Source: Amoebidium appalachense (Eukaryota; Ichthyosporea). Taken from it: DNA of 64,000 nucleotides. The stretch lies in NCBI GenBank assembly GCA_963693365.1, contig CAVNZM010000002.1, forward strand, positions 9,176,001 to 9,240,000, in the 5' to 3' direction. Below the pieces are notes generated by a model. The model was given only the letters and a program-made list of their open reading frames with translations, did no database searches and was not told where the DNA came from. Position 1 is the first letter of the stretch, and every line of letters begins with the position of its first letter. Both the position numbers and the translations under genes were made by a program. This document shows, piece by piece, positions 1-28,101 of this stretch.

Positions 1-415
1 CACATCATGAAAATGATAGAACATATCCCAGTGCCTGATCCTCAGCCTCGTTGTGTCTTAGTGTAGGCCTAGGGGATATGGCAAAAGGGGGAGGGGCTGC
101 CGGGGAAGGGGGAGGGGGGTGGAGGGGGGGGGGGGGGGGGGCAGGTGGCGTGTTTTGTGGACAAGTGCATGTGTGTATTTTCACAATCCCCTTTTCATGA
201 AAAGACGTTGGTGTTCACGCGTCCGTTGTTTTTCCTCTTCGTAGGATACCTTTAAGACAAGGAATTGGGGCAGTTTTTTTTTGGGCATATGGTTTTCAGT
301 GAGGTAACGGTGGATCTATACTCATATGCACAAGAGCGTTTGTTCTACTTCGTCGGCACCGGTAAACGGACAGGGATAATAGTGTCCGTCCACCCCCTCC
401 CCCCCCCCCCCCCCT

Positions 416-451
<36 letters not shown>

Positions 452-492
452 CCCCCCCCCCCCGTTCCCCCCTTGTCAAGGGGGAATGGGTC

Positions 493-546
<54 letters not shown>

Positions 547-647
547 AGAGGGGGGGGGGGGGGAGGGGAGAGAGGGTTGAAGGGGACGCAAAAGCGGGGG
601 GGAGGGGGGCTTCTGCCCTTCTTTTTCGTATTTGATATTCCAAGTAG
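1..647. other. Upstream intron of the GPATCH3 gene; no exon seen
   Basis: The stretch holds a G tract near 121-140, a compound of poly-C, (CT)n and poly-C at about 390-463, a (GT)n array at about 498-543 and another G tract at about 551-563. Open frames here translate only these simple repeats. I see no segment resembling the N-terminal RNA-recognition-like part of GPATCH3, so that part should lie before the window. The region ends in a pyrimidine-rich run leading to AG sites at 644 and 647 just before the first recognised exon. Confidence 0.6.
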
Positions 648-3600
648 TCATGATCATTGAGCCACTAACACTGCCGCATGAACAAATACAGAAGCGGAAA
701 ACTGAAAATGACAACAAGGCTGCGGGGGCGAAGGAGAGCAAACAGGACCCCAAGCAGAAACCGTGCTGCTGCCCAGTGGTCATTTACGCAAACCACATAG
801 AAACGGTACTTGCCTCAAATGGTAAACATTGGCGCAATCGGCAGGATGAACCCCAACCGGAACGCATTGTGATAGAGCGGGTTGGGAGTTCGGGTGGTGT
901 GGGTGGCGGTCGCGGTAAGGGCGGGCCGGCGAAGTATAAGAGTAAAAAGGAGCTGAAACACGAGAACGAAACGAGGAATGAGTCTTCTATCAGCCTTGAG
1001 TCGTTTTTGATGTTGCCCGAGCTGAGGCCACCGAGAGGTATGGTGCCTAAACGTATTTCGTGTGTGTCATGTTTTATGTATTTATTTATTTATTTTTTTA
1101 TTTATTTTTTATTTTATTTTATTTTATTTATATTTATATTTTTATTATTAGTTTTTTTTTTTTTGGGGGGGGGGGGGGGGGGGAGGGGGGGGAGGGGGGG
1201 GGGATCCTATGAAGAAATGTTCGTAACATCCTTTAGTGGAGGGACTGAGTGTATGTATGTGGAAAGGGTGGAAAGGGGAGGTGGCAAGTGCGCGCGGGTA
1301 TGGGTAGGGGGACCCGCGGGGAGGGGGGGGAGGGGGAGGGGAGGTGGAGGTGGTAGGGGTCTACAAATTTATTGCGAAGCAAGAGTCTGTTTAGCTATTC
1401 CAGAGCAGGTGTGTATGGAATTTTGAAAAGGCATACGTGATAGGGGCAGGGGGCAAAGAAGGTGAAAGGGCAGGGCGGGGTGTTCCCCTCAGAGTTGTTC
1501 GGGGCCGGGGAATATACATGAGTGGGTAAAAGCCATATGACAAAGGGGGGGGGGGGGGCTTCAGATGTTTGCTATTTTTTTTTTTTTTTTGCACAGTTAT
1601 TTGGAAAGGTTTCGCGTCGCCTACTTATGTAAAGGTTTCACGTTTCCTACTTATGTAAAGGTTTCACGTTTCCTACTTATAAAGATTTCACGTTTCCTAC
1701 TTATGTAAAGGTTTCACTTTTCCTACTTATGGAAAGGTTTCACGTTTCCTACTTATGTAAAGATTTCACGTATCCTACTTATGTAGAGTTTAACCTGGGT
1801 GGTATCAACTACGCAGGGATGCCGCAGGGTAACGTAGGCACACCCATCCGCACATTCCTCACATCACTGTCCGACTGCATTCTCCCTGCCTCTGTCATCA
1901 GTCGGTTGGGCCTTGTGTTTCCTTCCAGCGGCCAGACATATAGTCAGGTATGCAGAAGTATATTTCCCCCCCCCCCTCTCCCCCTTCCCCCAAACTAACC
2001 CAACCCAACCCCCCAACCCTCCAACCCCCCAACTCCCCCTCCCCCCCCTTCCGCTCCCCCCCCCCCCCCCCCCAAAAAAAATCAACCCCACCCAACCCAA
2101 TCTAACCCAAACCCCCCCCCCCCCCCCACTCCCCTTCCGCCTCTCCCATCCCCCCCCCCCCCCCCCTCCCTTCTCCCCTCTCTCATCCCTTCTTAAACCC
2201 GGTCCCCTGCCCAAACAAGAATGCGCGCCTGTACGTTTACGGAGGGGGGGGGGGGGGGGGGGGTGCTGTTATAATGAGAGGAGAGGGAGAGTGAAGAAGA
2301 AAGGGGGGAGGGGAGGGGGCGGCGAGACGGGCCCGTCTCATACACACACACACATGGACAAGAAGTTTGTTCCCACTATCATCTCTATCACCTTTCTCCT
2401 TTTTCGTTTCTCTTAGGTGCTCCAACGAGCGCGCACGTGTGCGCGCACACACACACACACACATGCTTGCGCGGGCGACACACCACGCTCACATATGCAA
2501 ACAAACACAGGTCAAATATCAATACCCTAACAGCGAGCCTGTATGGCCGGAGGAGGGAGAAATTGACAGGTGCCCCCCCCTCTCCCCTCCCCCGCGAATA
2601 AACTCGATACCAGCACATTTCTAAACTCGCTATCGTTTGCTATCCCCATATCGATTCATTTATTTCTAACACCGCTAAATATGGCATCATAACTAGTCAA
2701 CTATGTAGCTATCACCGTAAGTGCTCCTCATTGCATGCTTTCTCCATTCACGCAGCTACCCTAATATCTAGACTACTAGCTAAGGGATATATCTACAATA
2801 AACTCATTCATAAAACCATATCATACATTAGAAACAATCCATCAATGTATCGCGGCACACATTATTCATTTATTCTCAAATCCATCATTCGAAGAATTCA
2901 CACACCAATATAATCTTACTCACACACACGATGTCAATATCATATACACACACACATATATATAGACTACACTCCGTGCATAATGGGTCTCGACATATGG
3001 CGTGTCATGTGTAGTGATACAATTTGGCTACCGTTTTGGCTTCTTAAAGCCCATGGGCACGAGGTGAATGCTGGCTGGCCGCCAGGGGCTTACCCACCCG
3101 TTCGAACACGTTAAAGTTCCACCCGGTCAGGTGCACTGCCCCCCAGTGGCATGGGTCAAACCTATTGGTTTATTACGTGGGGTAACCCTCTAATAAAGCA
3201 ATAGTTGCCAGGTTAAGTTACCCCCCTGTTTTCTCTGTCTCCATGTCCCCCCCCTCCCCCCCCCCCCCCCCCTTTCCCCCTCCCCTCTTCCCCCTCCTCC
3301 CCGCCCCCTTCCCCCTCTCTCTCCCCCTCCCTCCCTCTCTCCCCCTCCCCCCCCCCCCCCCCCCCCCCCCCCCTCCCTCCCCTTCTCTATATTCTCTATA
3401 GGTTAGGGAGTCGGGGATCTTTGTAGAAGCCCGGCTTATGCTATATCTCTCTGCTTGCTTTCTTTGTTTTTTTGTCTGCTTGCAGATTTTGTAGACTCTG
3501 CGTTCTTAGATTGCTGCTCCTTGAACAACCCTGCTCGTCTTTGGCCAAGACGGGTGGACTCGCCTATTGCTGTTGAAATAAAGTATGGGTTGGGAACCAC

Positions 3601-4255
3601 GCGCGAGAGGTTAAAGAGTCGAAACCCATGCTTTTGTGGAGGCATAGGAACCCCCCTGATGATGGGCTCTGTTCAAGTGTCTTCTGCCTGCACGCTTAAA
3701 TTGTTTGATTTTGGATTTCCCACCTTTGTGACGCTTGGTTGTTGCTCTTTGTTGTCTCCTCCATATTTCGAACCCTCTAACGCATACATCCCCCCCCCCC
3801 CCCCCCCCCCCCCTGTCTCTCTTCCGCTCGTCACCCCCTTCCCCCGTTTCCCCCTCCCCCCCCCCCCCCCCCCCTCCCCCCCTCCCTGCACACACAACCG
3901 CTTACCCACCACCACCACCCCTCCCCCCAACCACCCACCCACCCACTTTCTTCCCTCCCGTTTGTTGCCTCTTTTGGGGCCTCTTAGCCCACGATTTCTT
4001 CCTTCTCTTACCTCCCTTTCCTCCTGCTATTCCGTCTAGATTATTTTGGCATCACATGGATCCGAGAAAGTAGAAGATGGTTGAATGAGATGCCGGAGCA
4101 GCACAAGGCAAGAGTGGTCTTGGTTGGTTTAGGAGCTGTCTTTCTCTTGGCCTGCGATATGGATAACGAATGATGGGATGATGGTTCGTCTTATTACCCT
4201 TTCTTTCTTTTCTTTCTTTCTTTCTTTTTTTCTTTTGGTTGAAATTCTGCACTTT

Positions 4256-4301
<46 letters not shown>

Positions 4302-4539
4302 AAAAAAAAAAATCTGGACTTCAGCTTACATCTATTCCGCTGTGGTTATAAAAAGGTTGCTCTAGCTGTTTTTTTTTTTGTGAAGGGGCACGGTGGAAAA
4401 CGGCCCTAACTTGATAAGACATTGTCACTGTAAACGGGAAAGAATCGAACATGCACGGTGTGATAGCTTTTTATACATGTGTGTACCTAACCAATAAAGG
4501 GCCAAAATGATGTGGGCGGGTAATGGTGGTGGGGTTCTG

Positions 4540-4570
<31 letters not shown>

Positions 4571-5521
4571 CTGCGTCTGTGTAGCGAAGACGATGCGGAG
4601 GAATGGGAGAGATACGAGTCACTTCATGGAGATGTGACCAACCAAGAGAGGAACGAGTGCGTGTCTCCTCCCATCCCCTACCTCCTCTCCCCCCTCCCCC
4701 CCCCCCCCCCCCCTCCCCCCACCCTACCCCCTCCATCCCAGCTCCCCCCCTCCACCCCTACACCACCACCACCACCACCACCACCACCACCACCACCACT
4801 TCCGCTCCCCCTCTTCCCCCCCAAACAAAAAGAAATAATAAACCAAAGGAACGATAATAAAAAAGACAACTATTGAAAGTGTAACATAAGGAAGAAAGAA
4901 AATAGAAAGTGTCAGATAAGGAAGAAAGGCCACTCTGTATCTCCCTTTCATGCGCCCCCCCCAAATATGAATGAGCATCACCCCCGTTCTCTCTTGTCTT
5001 CCACCATTTCTGTTCCCGGTTTGCTCTTTTTTCCGCCGGAATTCAACTTTCCTGTAGTGTGTGTGATGGCCCGGCAGGACAACCCAAACGAAAGCCTTGT
5101 GCAATCTAGTCAAAGGGTTACATAGAATGTTGTTCTGTTTGTTTTTATCGTCTCGTCATCAGACGTCGTTTCTGGCGGTACTGGTTGTAATGTCGGAATA
5201 TTCATGTGCTCAAACCGTTGTTCGTTTCTTCTGGCTTCTAGTTTTGCTTATGTGACCCCGAATTTATTTATGTTGGTTTTGGTGGTAGTGCGTCTTAAGC
5301 TTTTTCTGATCGGTGGGGCGGAATCACAGGGAACGTCTGTTTGAGGAGGAGGTGGAGGTGACGTGGGACAAGGGCAGCTCGGGTAGGTGGCCTGTGTGGT
5401 GTGGGTGTGGGTGTGTGTGTGGGCGTGTGTTTTGGAGAGGGGGGGGGGGGGGGGGGGGAGTATGGTGTGTGTGTGTGTGTGTTGGTGGGTGCGTGCGTGG
5501 GTGGGTGCGTGCGTGTGTGTG

Positions 5522-5570
<49 letters not shown>

Positions 5571-5823
5571 GGTTTATGGGTAAGTGGGTGGGTGGGTGGG
5601 TGTGTATTGTGGGTGTGGGTCTGTGGCTATGTTGGTTTTTGGGTGTGTCGGTGTGTGTGTGGGAGGAGGAGGGCAGGGGGGGGGGGTGTCCGTGTATATA
5701 ATATTTGTGTGTGTGCGGATGTGGGTGGTTGTGGGTGTGGGTGTGTGTGGGTGTATGTGTGTGTGTGTGTGCGCGCGCTCGTGCTCGCGCTTGTGGGGGA
5801 AGGAAGGTGTGAGGGTTGGGGGT

Positions 5824-5857
<34 letters not shown>

Positions 5858-6114
5858 GACCTTCTTTCACGCGTTTTCCTGATTTCTGTGAAATCCTTGG
5901 GAACGTTACGTGCTATGTCTCCTTTTTTTGCCACTTTCTGAATTGTGTTTTGGTTTGTTTTGTGTTCCCGCAGGGCTTGTCTTCCACACCGATGCAGCAT
6001 ATTGGAAGGAGGGGGAGTTGGAGGAGCCAGACGTAGACGATTGGGACGTGGACACACGAAGACACTACAGGTGGGTGGGTGGGGGGTCGGAGGGGGGGGG
6101 GGGGGGGGGGGGGG

Positions 6115-6157
<43 letters not shown>

Positions 6158-7181
6158 CTCTTAGGCGATTTGTGTGCATGTGTGTGAGTCGAGTGGTTGA
6201 AGGTGTGTGTGTGGGTGTGTTTGTGTGGGTCTGGGTGGGTAGGCGGGTAGATGGGTGGCAGCTTTTGTGCCTATGTGGGTGGGTGGGTGGGTGGGTGGGT
6301 GGATGGGTCGTTGGGTGGAGATTGGTGTTGGGAAGAGGAGGGGATGGGGGGAGGGGGGGGGGACGTATTTAGTAACTATATAGTAACTGAATATGGTGAA
6401 AGTAACGTGTACTACCTGTACATGGTAGCATATACTGACCATATATGGATAGCACATACTGACCATATATGGGTAGCATATACTGACCATGTATGGGCAT
6501 GGTATTTTAGGCACAATGCAGCTGGGTTTGACCAAGACACCAAAGATATGGCTGAGGTTGCTGGGGTCAAGCTGAGAGCCAGCGACTATGCACCATTTGA
6601 GCGCCACACACGCAGCATAGGCAGGTATGCATTCTAAACATAACAAATTAAATATGAACTTACACTGTGATTGGTGGTTGGGAGTTGGGTAGAGAGTATT
6701 TAGGGGTTTGCGGGGATGAAAGTGTGTGCATGGGCTGCAGCAAAGGCCGGTAAGCAGGCATGCTAATAAAGTTTATAACCTAAACTAAAACCTTGATTGG
6801 GTGTTTTGGAGGAGAACAGCCATCGGGCTTCCCGGAATTGGAGAGTGTAAGTAAGGGGCAAGCTTTTTAGTGTAGGGAACACAAGTAGTGGATGTATGGT
6901 TGAGAAGCATTGTGGTGGGCTTTGTTTGCATTCCTCCCTTGTTCATCGTTTCACGATTGTTTTCCTAATTTTTTCTGATTTTTTTCCCCTTCACCGGCAC
7001 GCCAGGTTCTCGTTCACATATACACATTCTCTCCCTTCCTCCCTTCCTCCCCCTTTTTCTTATACAAACACTCCTTTTTTTCTCTTTTGTACATGGCGGT
7101 GACCTTTTCTCGGGCATATCTCACAACTTCCGCTCCTTCCCTTTCCCTGACCCCTTTCCCCATCTCACCCTTGTCTGATCA

Positions 7182-7214
<33 letters not shown>

Positions 7215-7672
7215 AAGCTTCGCCTTCATTTCGGGGGGGGAAAAAAAAACAAAGCAAACAAAGAAAAAAGAGGCAAAGGCTATCTTTATTCCCACACTCA
7301 CACCATACACCCTCTCCCCCTACACAGTAAGCTACTTCTACGACAAGGATGGAAACCTGGCCGTGGGCTTGGAGCCGAGGGCAGGACGGGCAGAGAGGAG
7401 CCAGTGAGTGCGGGCAGTGGGGTGGAGGAAAAGAGAGGCCTGGGTTATGTGGCTGGAATAGGAAACACGGCTGGCGTGGTAAGTGTATGTGTGATCCTTT
7501 TTGTTTTTACGCACTTTGTTTGCCCCCTGCTTCTTGCCCCATCCCCCCCCCCCCCCCCCCCTGCCCCCGTTCCTCATTCCCGTTCACTGGCTTTTGCTCC
7601 TTTTAACATTTTCACATCCGCGGGTGCGCACGCAGGCATCATTTTTTTCCTTTTGATCTCCCTCTGCCTGCC

Positions 7673-7717
<45 letters not shown>

Positions 7718-7966
7718 ACACACGCACGCACAGACACCCACACACACACCTTTTTTCCCTCTCCGTCCCGCTTTGTCTCCGTCCCCCTACTCTCTCTCTC
7801 TGTCTTGCTCCCTCCCTCCCTCTCTCCCTCGCTCCTTCCCCCCCCCCCCCCCTCCCCCTCTCCCCGCCCCTCTCCACCCCTCTCGCTCTTCGCTCCCTTC
7901 TTCCCTTCTTCCCTTCTTTCCTTCTTTCCTTCTTCCCTCTTCCCATCACCTCTTCCCCCCCCCCCC

Positions 7967-8043
<77 letters not shown>

Positions 8044-8152
8044 CAAAAAACACAAAAGAAAGGGAACATGAAATAATAAAAATGAAAGGGAAAAAAGAAA
8101 GAAAGAAAAGGACAGGAAAGAAAACTGCTGCTTGACTCCTCTCTCTTCATGC

Positions 8153-8202
<50 letters not shown>

Positions 8203-8334
8203 TGATGATGGGCTCTGTTCAACTATCTTCTGCCTGCACGCCTAAATTGTTTGATTTTGAATTTCCCATTTTGTGACGTTTTGTTGATGCTCGTTGTTGT
8301 CTCCTCCATATTTCCAACCCTCTAACGCATACAT

Positions 8335-8366
<32 letters not shown>

Positions 8367-8684
8367 CCAAACAACAAAAAAAAAAAAAAAAAAAGTTCAC
8401 GTTCTCATTTCTCATATGTTAGTCAATGCACCATTATGCTTCCAAGTAGGTTTCATTACAGCTGTGTGCATGCACACACACACCGTATTATCTTTCTGGC
8501 GACTCTGCCTTGCTCCCTACATGGGGTTATTTGCTTTCAGGTTTCCCAATATGTCAGCTTACATTATTCTGTTCCCTATCACATGCATATCTGATCCCCT
8601 GTCCTGTGTTCCTATGAGTCGTTTGACACCCTCCCCTCCTCCCCCCTCCCCCTCCCCCCTCCCCCTCCCCCCCCCCCCCCCTCC

Positions 8685-8780
<96 letters not shown>

Positions 8781-9510
8781 CAAACTCCCATACATTCGCT
8801 TTCTACTCTCTGTTTCTCGTCTCCCCTTCACCGTGATGGCCAAAGACACAAGACTTCATTCATATGCAATCACTTGCTCACTTTTCGTTTTTCCCCATGT
8901 GTAGGGGCCGTTATCGTGGACACGAGTTCTTCGTGAGCGATCTCTAAGGGAGGCTTCACGGGGCGAAACCGAAAAACAGCCCGGCATATCCGAAAAACGG
9001 GTAAATGATCCACCTGCGTCAGAGGGAGAAAACTGCGGGGATGTACGAGATATGCAAATTTTCGAAATTGTGGAAACTGTACAGCACCCTCTGCCTCTCA
9101 CTAAGCGTCCCACAAAATATATCCCACCACCGGTATCCAACGACAACGGGAATAATTCGGAGTCGTATTTCCGTGGTGAGAAACGTATCCGGGATGATTC
9201 GGATGAAGAAAACACTCGCACATCGGATTACCTTATAAAGTATCGAGACGCAAATTTTGTTCCGGGGGGAATGGTGATTGGAGGAGAGGAGGTGAGGGCA
9301 TTCCGAAAGAGCGACCGGCCGGTTTTGATTGGATCAATGTCACTCAAGGATGGGAGCATCTTACCTAGCAGTACATCGGATGTTTTGTGCGATACGGATT
9401 TGGATGCCGGGGGCCGGGCGAAGAATAAAACGAAGGATGATGGGGAGGTCAGGCCCAATACGACTTATGAGACACCTTATTTCACGTCACAGGGTGTGAC
9501 TACTATGTAG
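648..9510 (+). CDS. GPATCH3: GPATCH3 homologue, 5'-partial, nine exons
   Basis: Exons: 648-1037, 1817-1947, 2511-2569, 4585-4656, 5330-5382, 5974-6070, 6511-6624, 7328-7478, 8905-9510 (stop TAG). All junctions keep frame and give 556 residues in the window. Family landmarks appear in order: a CCCPV strand, a KSKKEL segment, MPQGNVGTPIRTFL (vertebrate form MPRGNVGTPLRVFL), WERYESLHGDVTNQER, ERLFEEEVEVTWDKG, GLVFHTDAAYW, DDWDVD, then a G-patch beginning FERHTRSIGS. The last exon, 201 codons, is not recognisable beyond the family and is probably lineage-specific. G-patch proteins generally bind RNA or activate DEAH-box helicases; human GPATCH3 is reported to act on the MAVS innate-immune pathway, which cannot be assumed here. 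The first exon could also start at 645. Introns are long and repeat-rich. The N-terminus lies before the window. Confidence 0.9.
1606..1790. repeat. Minisatellite, unit about 25-26 bp
   Basis: At least six imperfect copies of AAAGGTTTCACGTTTCCTAC followed by TTATGT lie head to tail in the first visible GPATCH3 intron. One copy has lost a few bases (TTATAAAG) and others carry single substitutions (CGCGTCGCC, CTTTTCC, CGTATCC). The array ends about 25 bp before the exon that begins at 1817. Confidence 0.9.
3510..3795 (+). repeat. Dispersed repeat, copy 1 (family R1)
   Basis: The segment contains AACAACCCTGCTCGTCTTTG, later GATGATGGGCTCTGTTCAA, and ends at AACGCATACATC followed by a long C tract. 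A second copy of its 3' part lies at 8201-8335, again ending at the same word followed by a C tract. The 5' part recurs at 63940-64000. It lies in a GPATCH3 intron. No coding capacity is recognised. Confidence 0.8.
6413..6505. repeat. Minisatellite, unit about 27 bp, next to an exon
   Basis: Three to four copies of GGTAGCATATACTGACCATA plus TATGG lie head to tail. The array ends a few bases before the 3' splice site at 6510, so it forms the region where the branch point and pyrimidine tract of the G-patch exon would be expected. Confidence 0.88.
6594..7478 (+). other. G-patch domain of the GPATCH3 homologue (two exons)
   Basis: The domain is split by a phase-2 intron. Exon 6511-6624 ends in FERHTRSIG and the codon AG|T. 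Exon 7328-7478 continues SKLLLRQGWKPGRGLGAEG and ends with RGLGY. The spacing of the glycines (IGS, GW, GRGLG, GLGY) is that of the G-patch family, a glycine-rich RNA or helicase-contact module. The invariant aromatic after the first glycines is present as Trp. The first glycine of the usual GIG is Ser here. Confidence 0.92.
8201..8335 (+). repeat. Dispersed repeat, copy 2 (family R1)
   Basis: This matches 3651-3790 with roughly 90% identity by eye. It begins CTGATGATGGGCTCTGTTCA and ends TAACGCATACATC before a C tract and then a poly-A tract. Copy 2 is also preceded by a long C tract. It sits in the last GPATCH3 intron. Confidence 0.85.
8687..8778. repeat. (CA)n microsatellite
   Basis: About 46 uninterrupted CA units directly follow a C-rich tract, in the last intron of the GPATCH3 homologue. 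Confidence 0.98.
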
Positions 9511-10574
9511 GGGCATGTAACGAAATGAATGTGGATGTGCTGTAGGTGAGAAGACTTCTGGTTGAATGAGAACTTTGGGCTTGCTTTCCCGTAATTCTTA
9601 TCTTTTCGGTTTTTCTTTCATTTCATTTTTATTTTTTAGTTATTTATATTATTATTTTTATTTTTATTTCTATTTATTTATTTCATAAAATGGGGGGGGG
9701 AGAGAGGGGGGGGGGGGGGGTTGGTGTGCGTGGGGCGGGCAGGATTCCTAGTTGATTTTTACAGGGGGAAAAGAACCCCAGGTTTTCATATCGATTCAAT
9801 AAATGTATTTGATTTTTATTTTATTTTATTTTTGGGAGGGGCATGTGTTATACGTGTGCTTATGTGTTTTGTTGGTTTGGTGTGTATGTTTATGTTGGTT
9901 GAATAGTCATCAGGCTTGGGTTTTCCATAGGGTTAGGCATGAATGATCTGAAGATTTTAAGGTTTTTCATTGTTTTGATCATAAAGTTTAAATGTCAACA
10001 CCACTTTGGTATTTCGTATGTACATGCACATTACAATAATAATATTTAAAAAACAATGAAAATGTTGCAGTACAACTGTCAGTTGACCACAGGCGATTAC
10101 AGATTTGTATCAGGAAAAGATACCCTTTCCCCTGCAATTGAAGCGACTGTATTTTTGGGATTTATTACCCTTTCTATTATGAGGAATCCAGGTCAGAATC
10201 CATAGATTCCCCCCTCCCCTCCCTCCCCCAACCCACCCCGCCCTCCAACACACACGTCTATTGGACACACACTTCATGCTCGTGATGATACCCACAAACG
10301 CGTGCCTGCCACGCATACGCACGCAAAAACATTTGTCGTTTTCCCACATGATAATAGTGTGGATGCATTGTACGCCATGCGCAGTTGTGGACGCGTACGT
10401 CCGGGCATTGAGGGGATCTGAATTTCCTGAAAGTTAAAAAGAGGGAAATCGACTTGGATCAGAGACCGGTGCTGGTGGTGGTGGTGGCGGTGGGTGGCCA
10501 TATATATATATATGTGTGTGCAAGGGCGGGAGGGTTGGGCGGCTGGGGGGAGGGGGCGGAAACCTCAGGGGGGT

Positions 10575-10665
<91 letters not shown>

Positions 10666-10810
10666 GGGGCAGGGGGAGGGTCAGGAGCGATGGAGGGAGG
10701 GAATCCTCAGGGGGGGTGGGGCATCTTATCTTGTATTGCACTCAGAACGCCTCACAAATGTGCCTAGCCTAAGGGTGACTTGAGGCCAATTACTACCCCG
10801 GCCGGGCGGG

Positions 10811-10845
<35 letters not shown>

Positions 10846-11363
10846 GGCCCTCCAGCTCAGGAGTGGGGGTCGGTGGGGGCGGGTGGTGGTGGTGGTGGTG
10901 GTGGTGGGGGGAGGAAGGGGGGGGGGGGGGGGGGGGGGGGAGGGGGGGGGAGGGGGGGAGGGGGGGATCCCCGGGGCGGGGGAGGGGGTCCCCTGAGCCT
11001 GAGCCCCTCCCTCGCAATTAAGCTCCCGCCTTGTACATGTCTGCATTTTTCAATTGTCACCATTCGCAATGCAAATGGCACCTGTAACATTCTACTACCC
11101 CCCCCCCCCCCCCCCTCCCCCCCCCCCCCCTCCCCCTCCCCCCATGTTTTGAGCGGCGGCCTACTGGCCCCGGGAGGTTCTAAGTTTGGACTCTGTAACC
11201 GAGGGAAAAAATGGAACGCAGGTCCCGTATGGTTATGACCGGCGTCCTCGAAAAAACAAAAAACAGGCCCCCTATGTTTTGAGCGGCGGCCTTCTGGTCC
11301 CCACGAGGTTCTAAGTTTGCACTGTCATTTTTTTGTAACCGTGGGAAAAAATGGAACGCAGGT

Positions 11364-11401
<38 letters not shown>

Positions 11402-11426
11402 CCCATCTCACCCAACCAACCAAATG

Positions 11427-11464
<38 letters not shown>

Positions 11465-12184
11465 TAGAAAATAAGCCCATCGATACCGGTTGACCACCAC
11501 GAGGCCGTAGGCCATAGAAGTGGCTGTGTATGCGCAGCATCCAGGTGAATATCTGATTGTCTTTTTTATAGACGAGTATGGGAACTTTAAAATATAATAC
11601 GGGCTAACAGTTCAATGTATATCAAATAATTAGTAATTAATGCCGGAGATCTTTGTGTAACCGACTTACGCTACATGTATGGAAGACCGATGTAAAAACC
11701 GTGTGAAGGCCGGTAATGCGTGTATATACGAGGCAATGTTTGTTTTCTGCCAAACCGCTATGTATACGTATGGCCTGCACACGGTGCCACAGCCAATAGG
11801 AGGATGCCTTAAACCATAGAATTCAATATCAGTTTCGTACGATATTTCATCTCCCATGCATATGCATGATGCATGCTGCGTGACTGCAAAAGACTTGTTG
11901 CTAGTTAATTTTATTAAGTTGTTAGTTTATGTTAGCTTTTTGTTGTTGTTTAAGACCAGAGATGCGGTTTGATATGGGCTGACTTCAAAGTTGTGCAAAT
12001 TTCATACGGATCGATATAACATCTGGGAACTATATGATCCTGTGATTTGGTGTGTCAGTCAATGTACTGACTTTTTTCCCCTTGAAATTTCCTCTCGTCC
12101 TTTGTGTGTGCGTTTGTGTGTGGTGCGTTGTGCGTTATGTGTGTGTGTGTGTGTGTTGGGGGGGGGGGGGGGGGGGGGGGGAGG

Positions 12185-12233
<49 letters not shown>

Positions 12234-12586
12234 AAAATGGGTCTGGAAGGATGGAAGTGTAAATTCGTTGTTTTTGTTCTTTTTCTGATTAATTGAGCAA
12301 CCGCATAAATGCCCAATCACTAAGTGACACATCCAGTGTGCGCTAAGTTGTTATGTATAGTTTAACTGTGCATATAGGGTTAAAGAAGACACAAAACGAT
12401 AACACCTAGGTTGTATACATGTGCTCATAGCGTCCACATATGTACAAAGTACACATGTGTCATATTTTTTAAACAGATTAACTCGCAAAACTGTGCCCTA
12501 CCTGATACGGAGCACGGTCGAACCCCCCCCCCCCCCCCCCCCCCTCCCCTCCACCACCACAACAAAAAAAGGTCGCGAATGTGTAC

Positions 12587-12630
<44 letters not shown>

Positions 12631-12947
12631 TTAAAATTAAAAAAAAATAAAGCAATAAAAATAAACGATTGAAAAACAAACAACTTATATAAGAAGCGAG
12701 AAGTTGCCAAAATGCTGCCCCACTGCAGCCTACAATGTCGGGTTCATTTTGCAACTCTAAGACCCCCCCCCCGCCCCCTCCCCCCCCCCCCCCCCAAAAA
12801 AAAAACACACACAAAAAAAGGGAAAATAAATAAAGGAAGAAAGCATTAAAAAGGGGAGGTGGGAACGAAAGAGTGAGGATGGAAGGAAGCAAAAAGAGAA
12901 CCACACAACCAGGGGCGGTGAGATGTGTCCAGTCGGACATCCCCAAC
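9511..12947. other. Intergenic region between two convergent genes
   Basis: This is the shared 3' side of the GPATCH3 homologue (plus) and the Num1-like gene (minus). An AT-rich stretch at about 9615-9690 follows the GPATCH3 stop, and AATAAATG occurs at about 9798, a possible poly(A) signal. The rest holds (GT)n plus a very long G tract (10577-10664), more G and C tracts (10810-10970, 11098-11140, 11365-11405), (GA)n at 12188-12233 and compound C-A tracts at 12527-12629 and 12765-12805. I found no exon with convincing homology. Confidence 0.6.
11140..11372. repeat. Direct duplication of a roughly 90-bp unit
   Basis: Both copies contain ATGTTTTGAGCGGCGGCC, a GAGGTTCTAAGTTTG segment and GGGAAAAAATGGAACGCAGG. 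The second copy has a short insertion (CATTTTTTT). The copies begin near 11143 and 11274. Confidence 0.88.

Positions 12948-28101
<15,154 letters not shown>

Noticed and set aside
265-660. Open frames of Gly, Pro, Ser-Leu, Cys-Val or Thr-His repeats, here and throughout the window
   Set aside because: They are translations of poly-C/G, (CT)n, (CA)n and (GT)n tracts with no codon-level or homology support; the true exons lie in other frames or places.
3040-3240. tRNA-like or SINE-like promoter (GTTCGAACACG resembles a B box)
   Set aside because: No matching A box at proper spacing, no cloverleaf and no second copy seen in the window.
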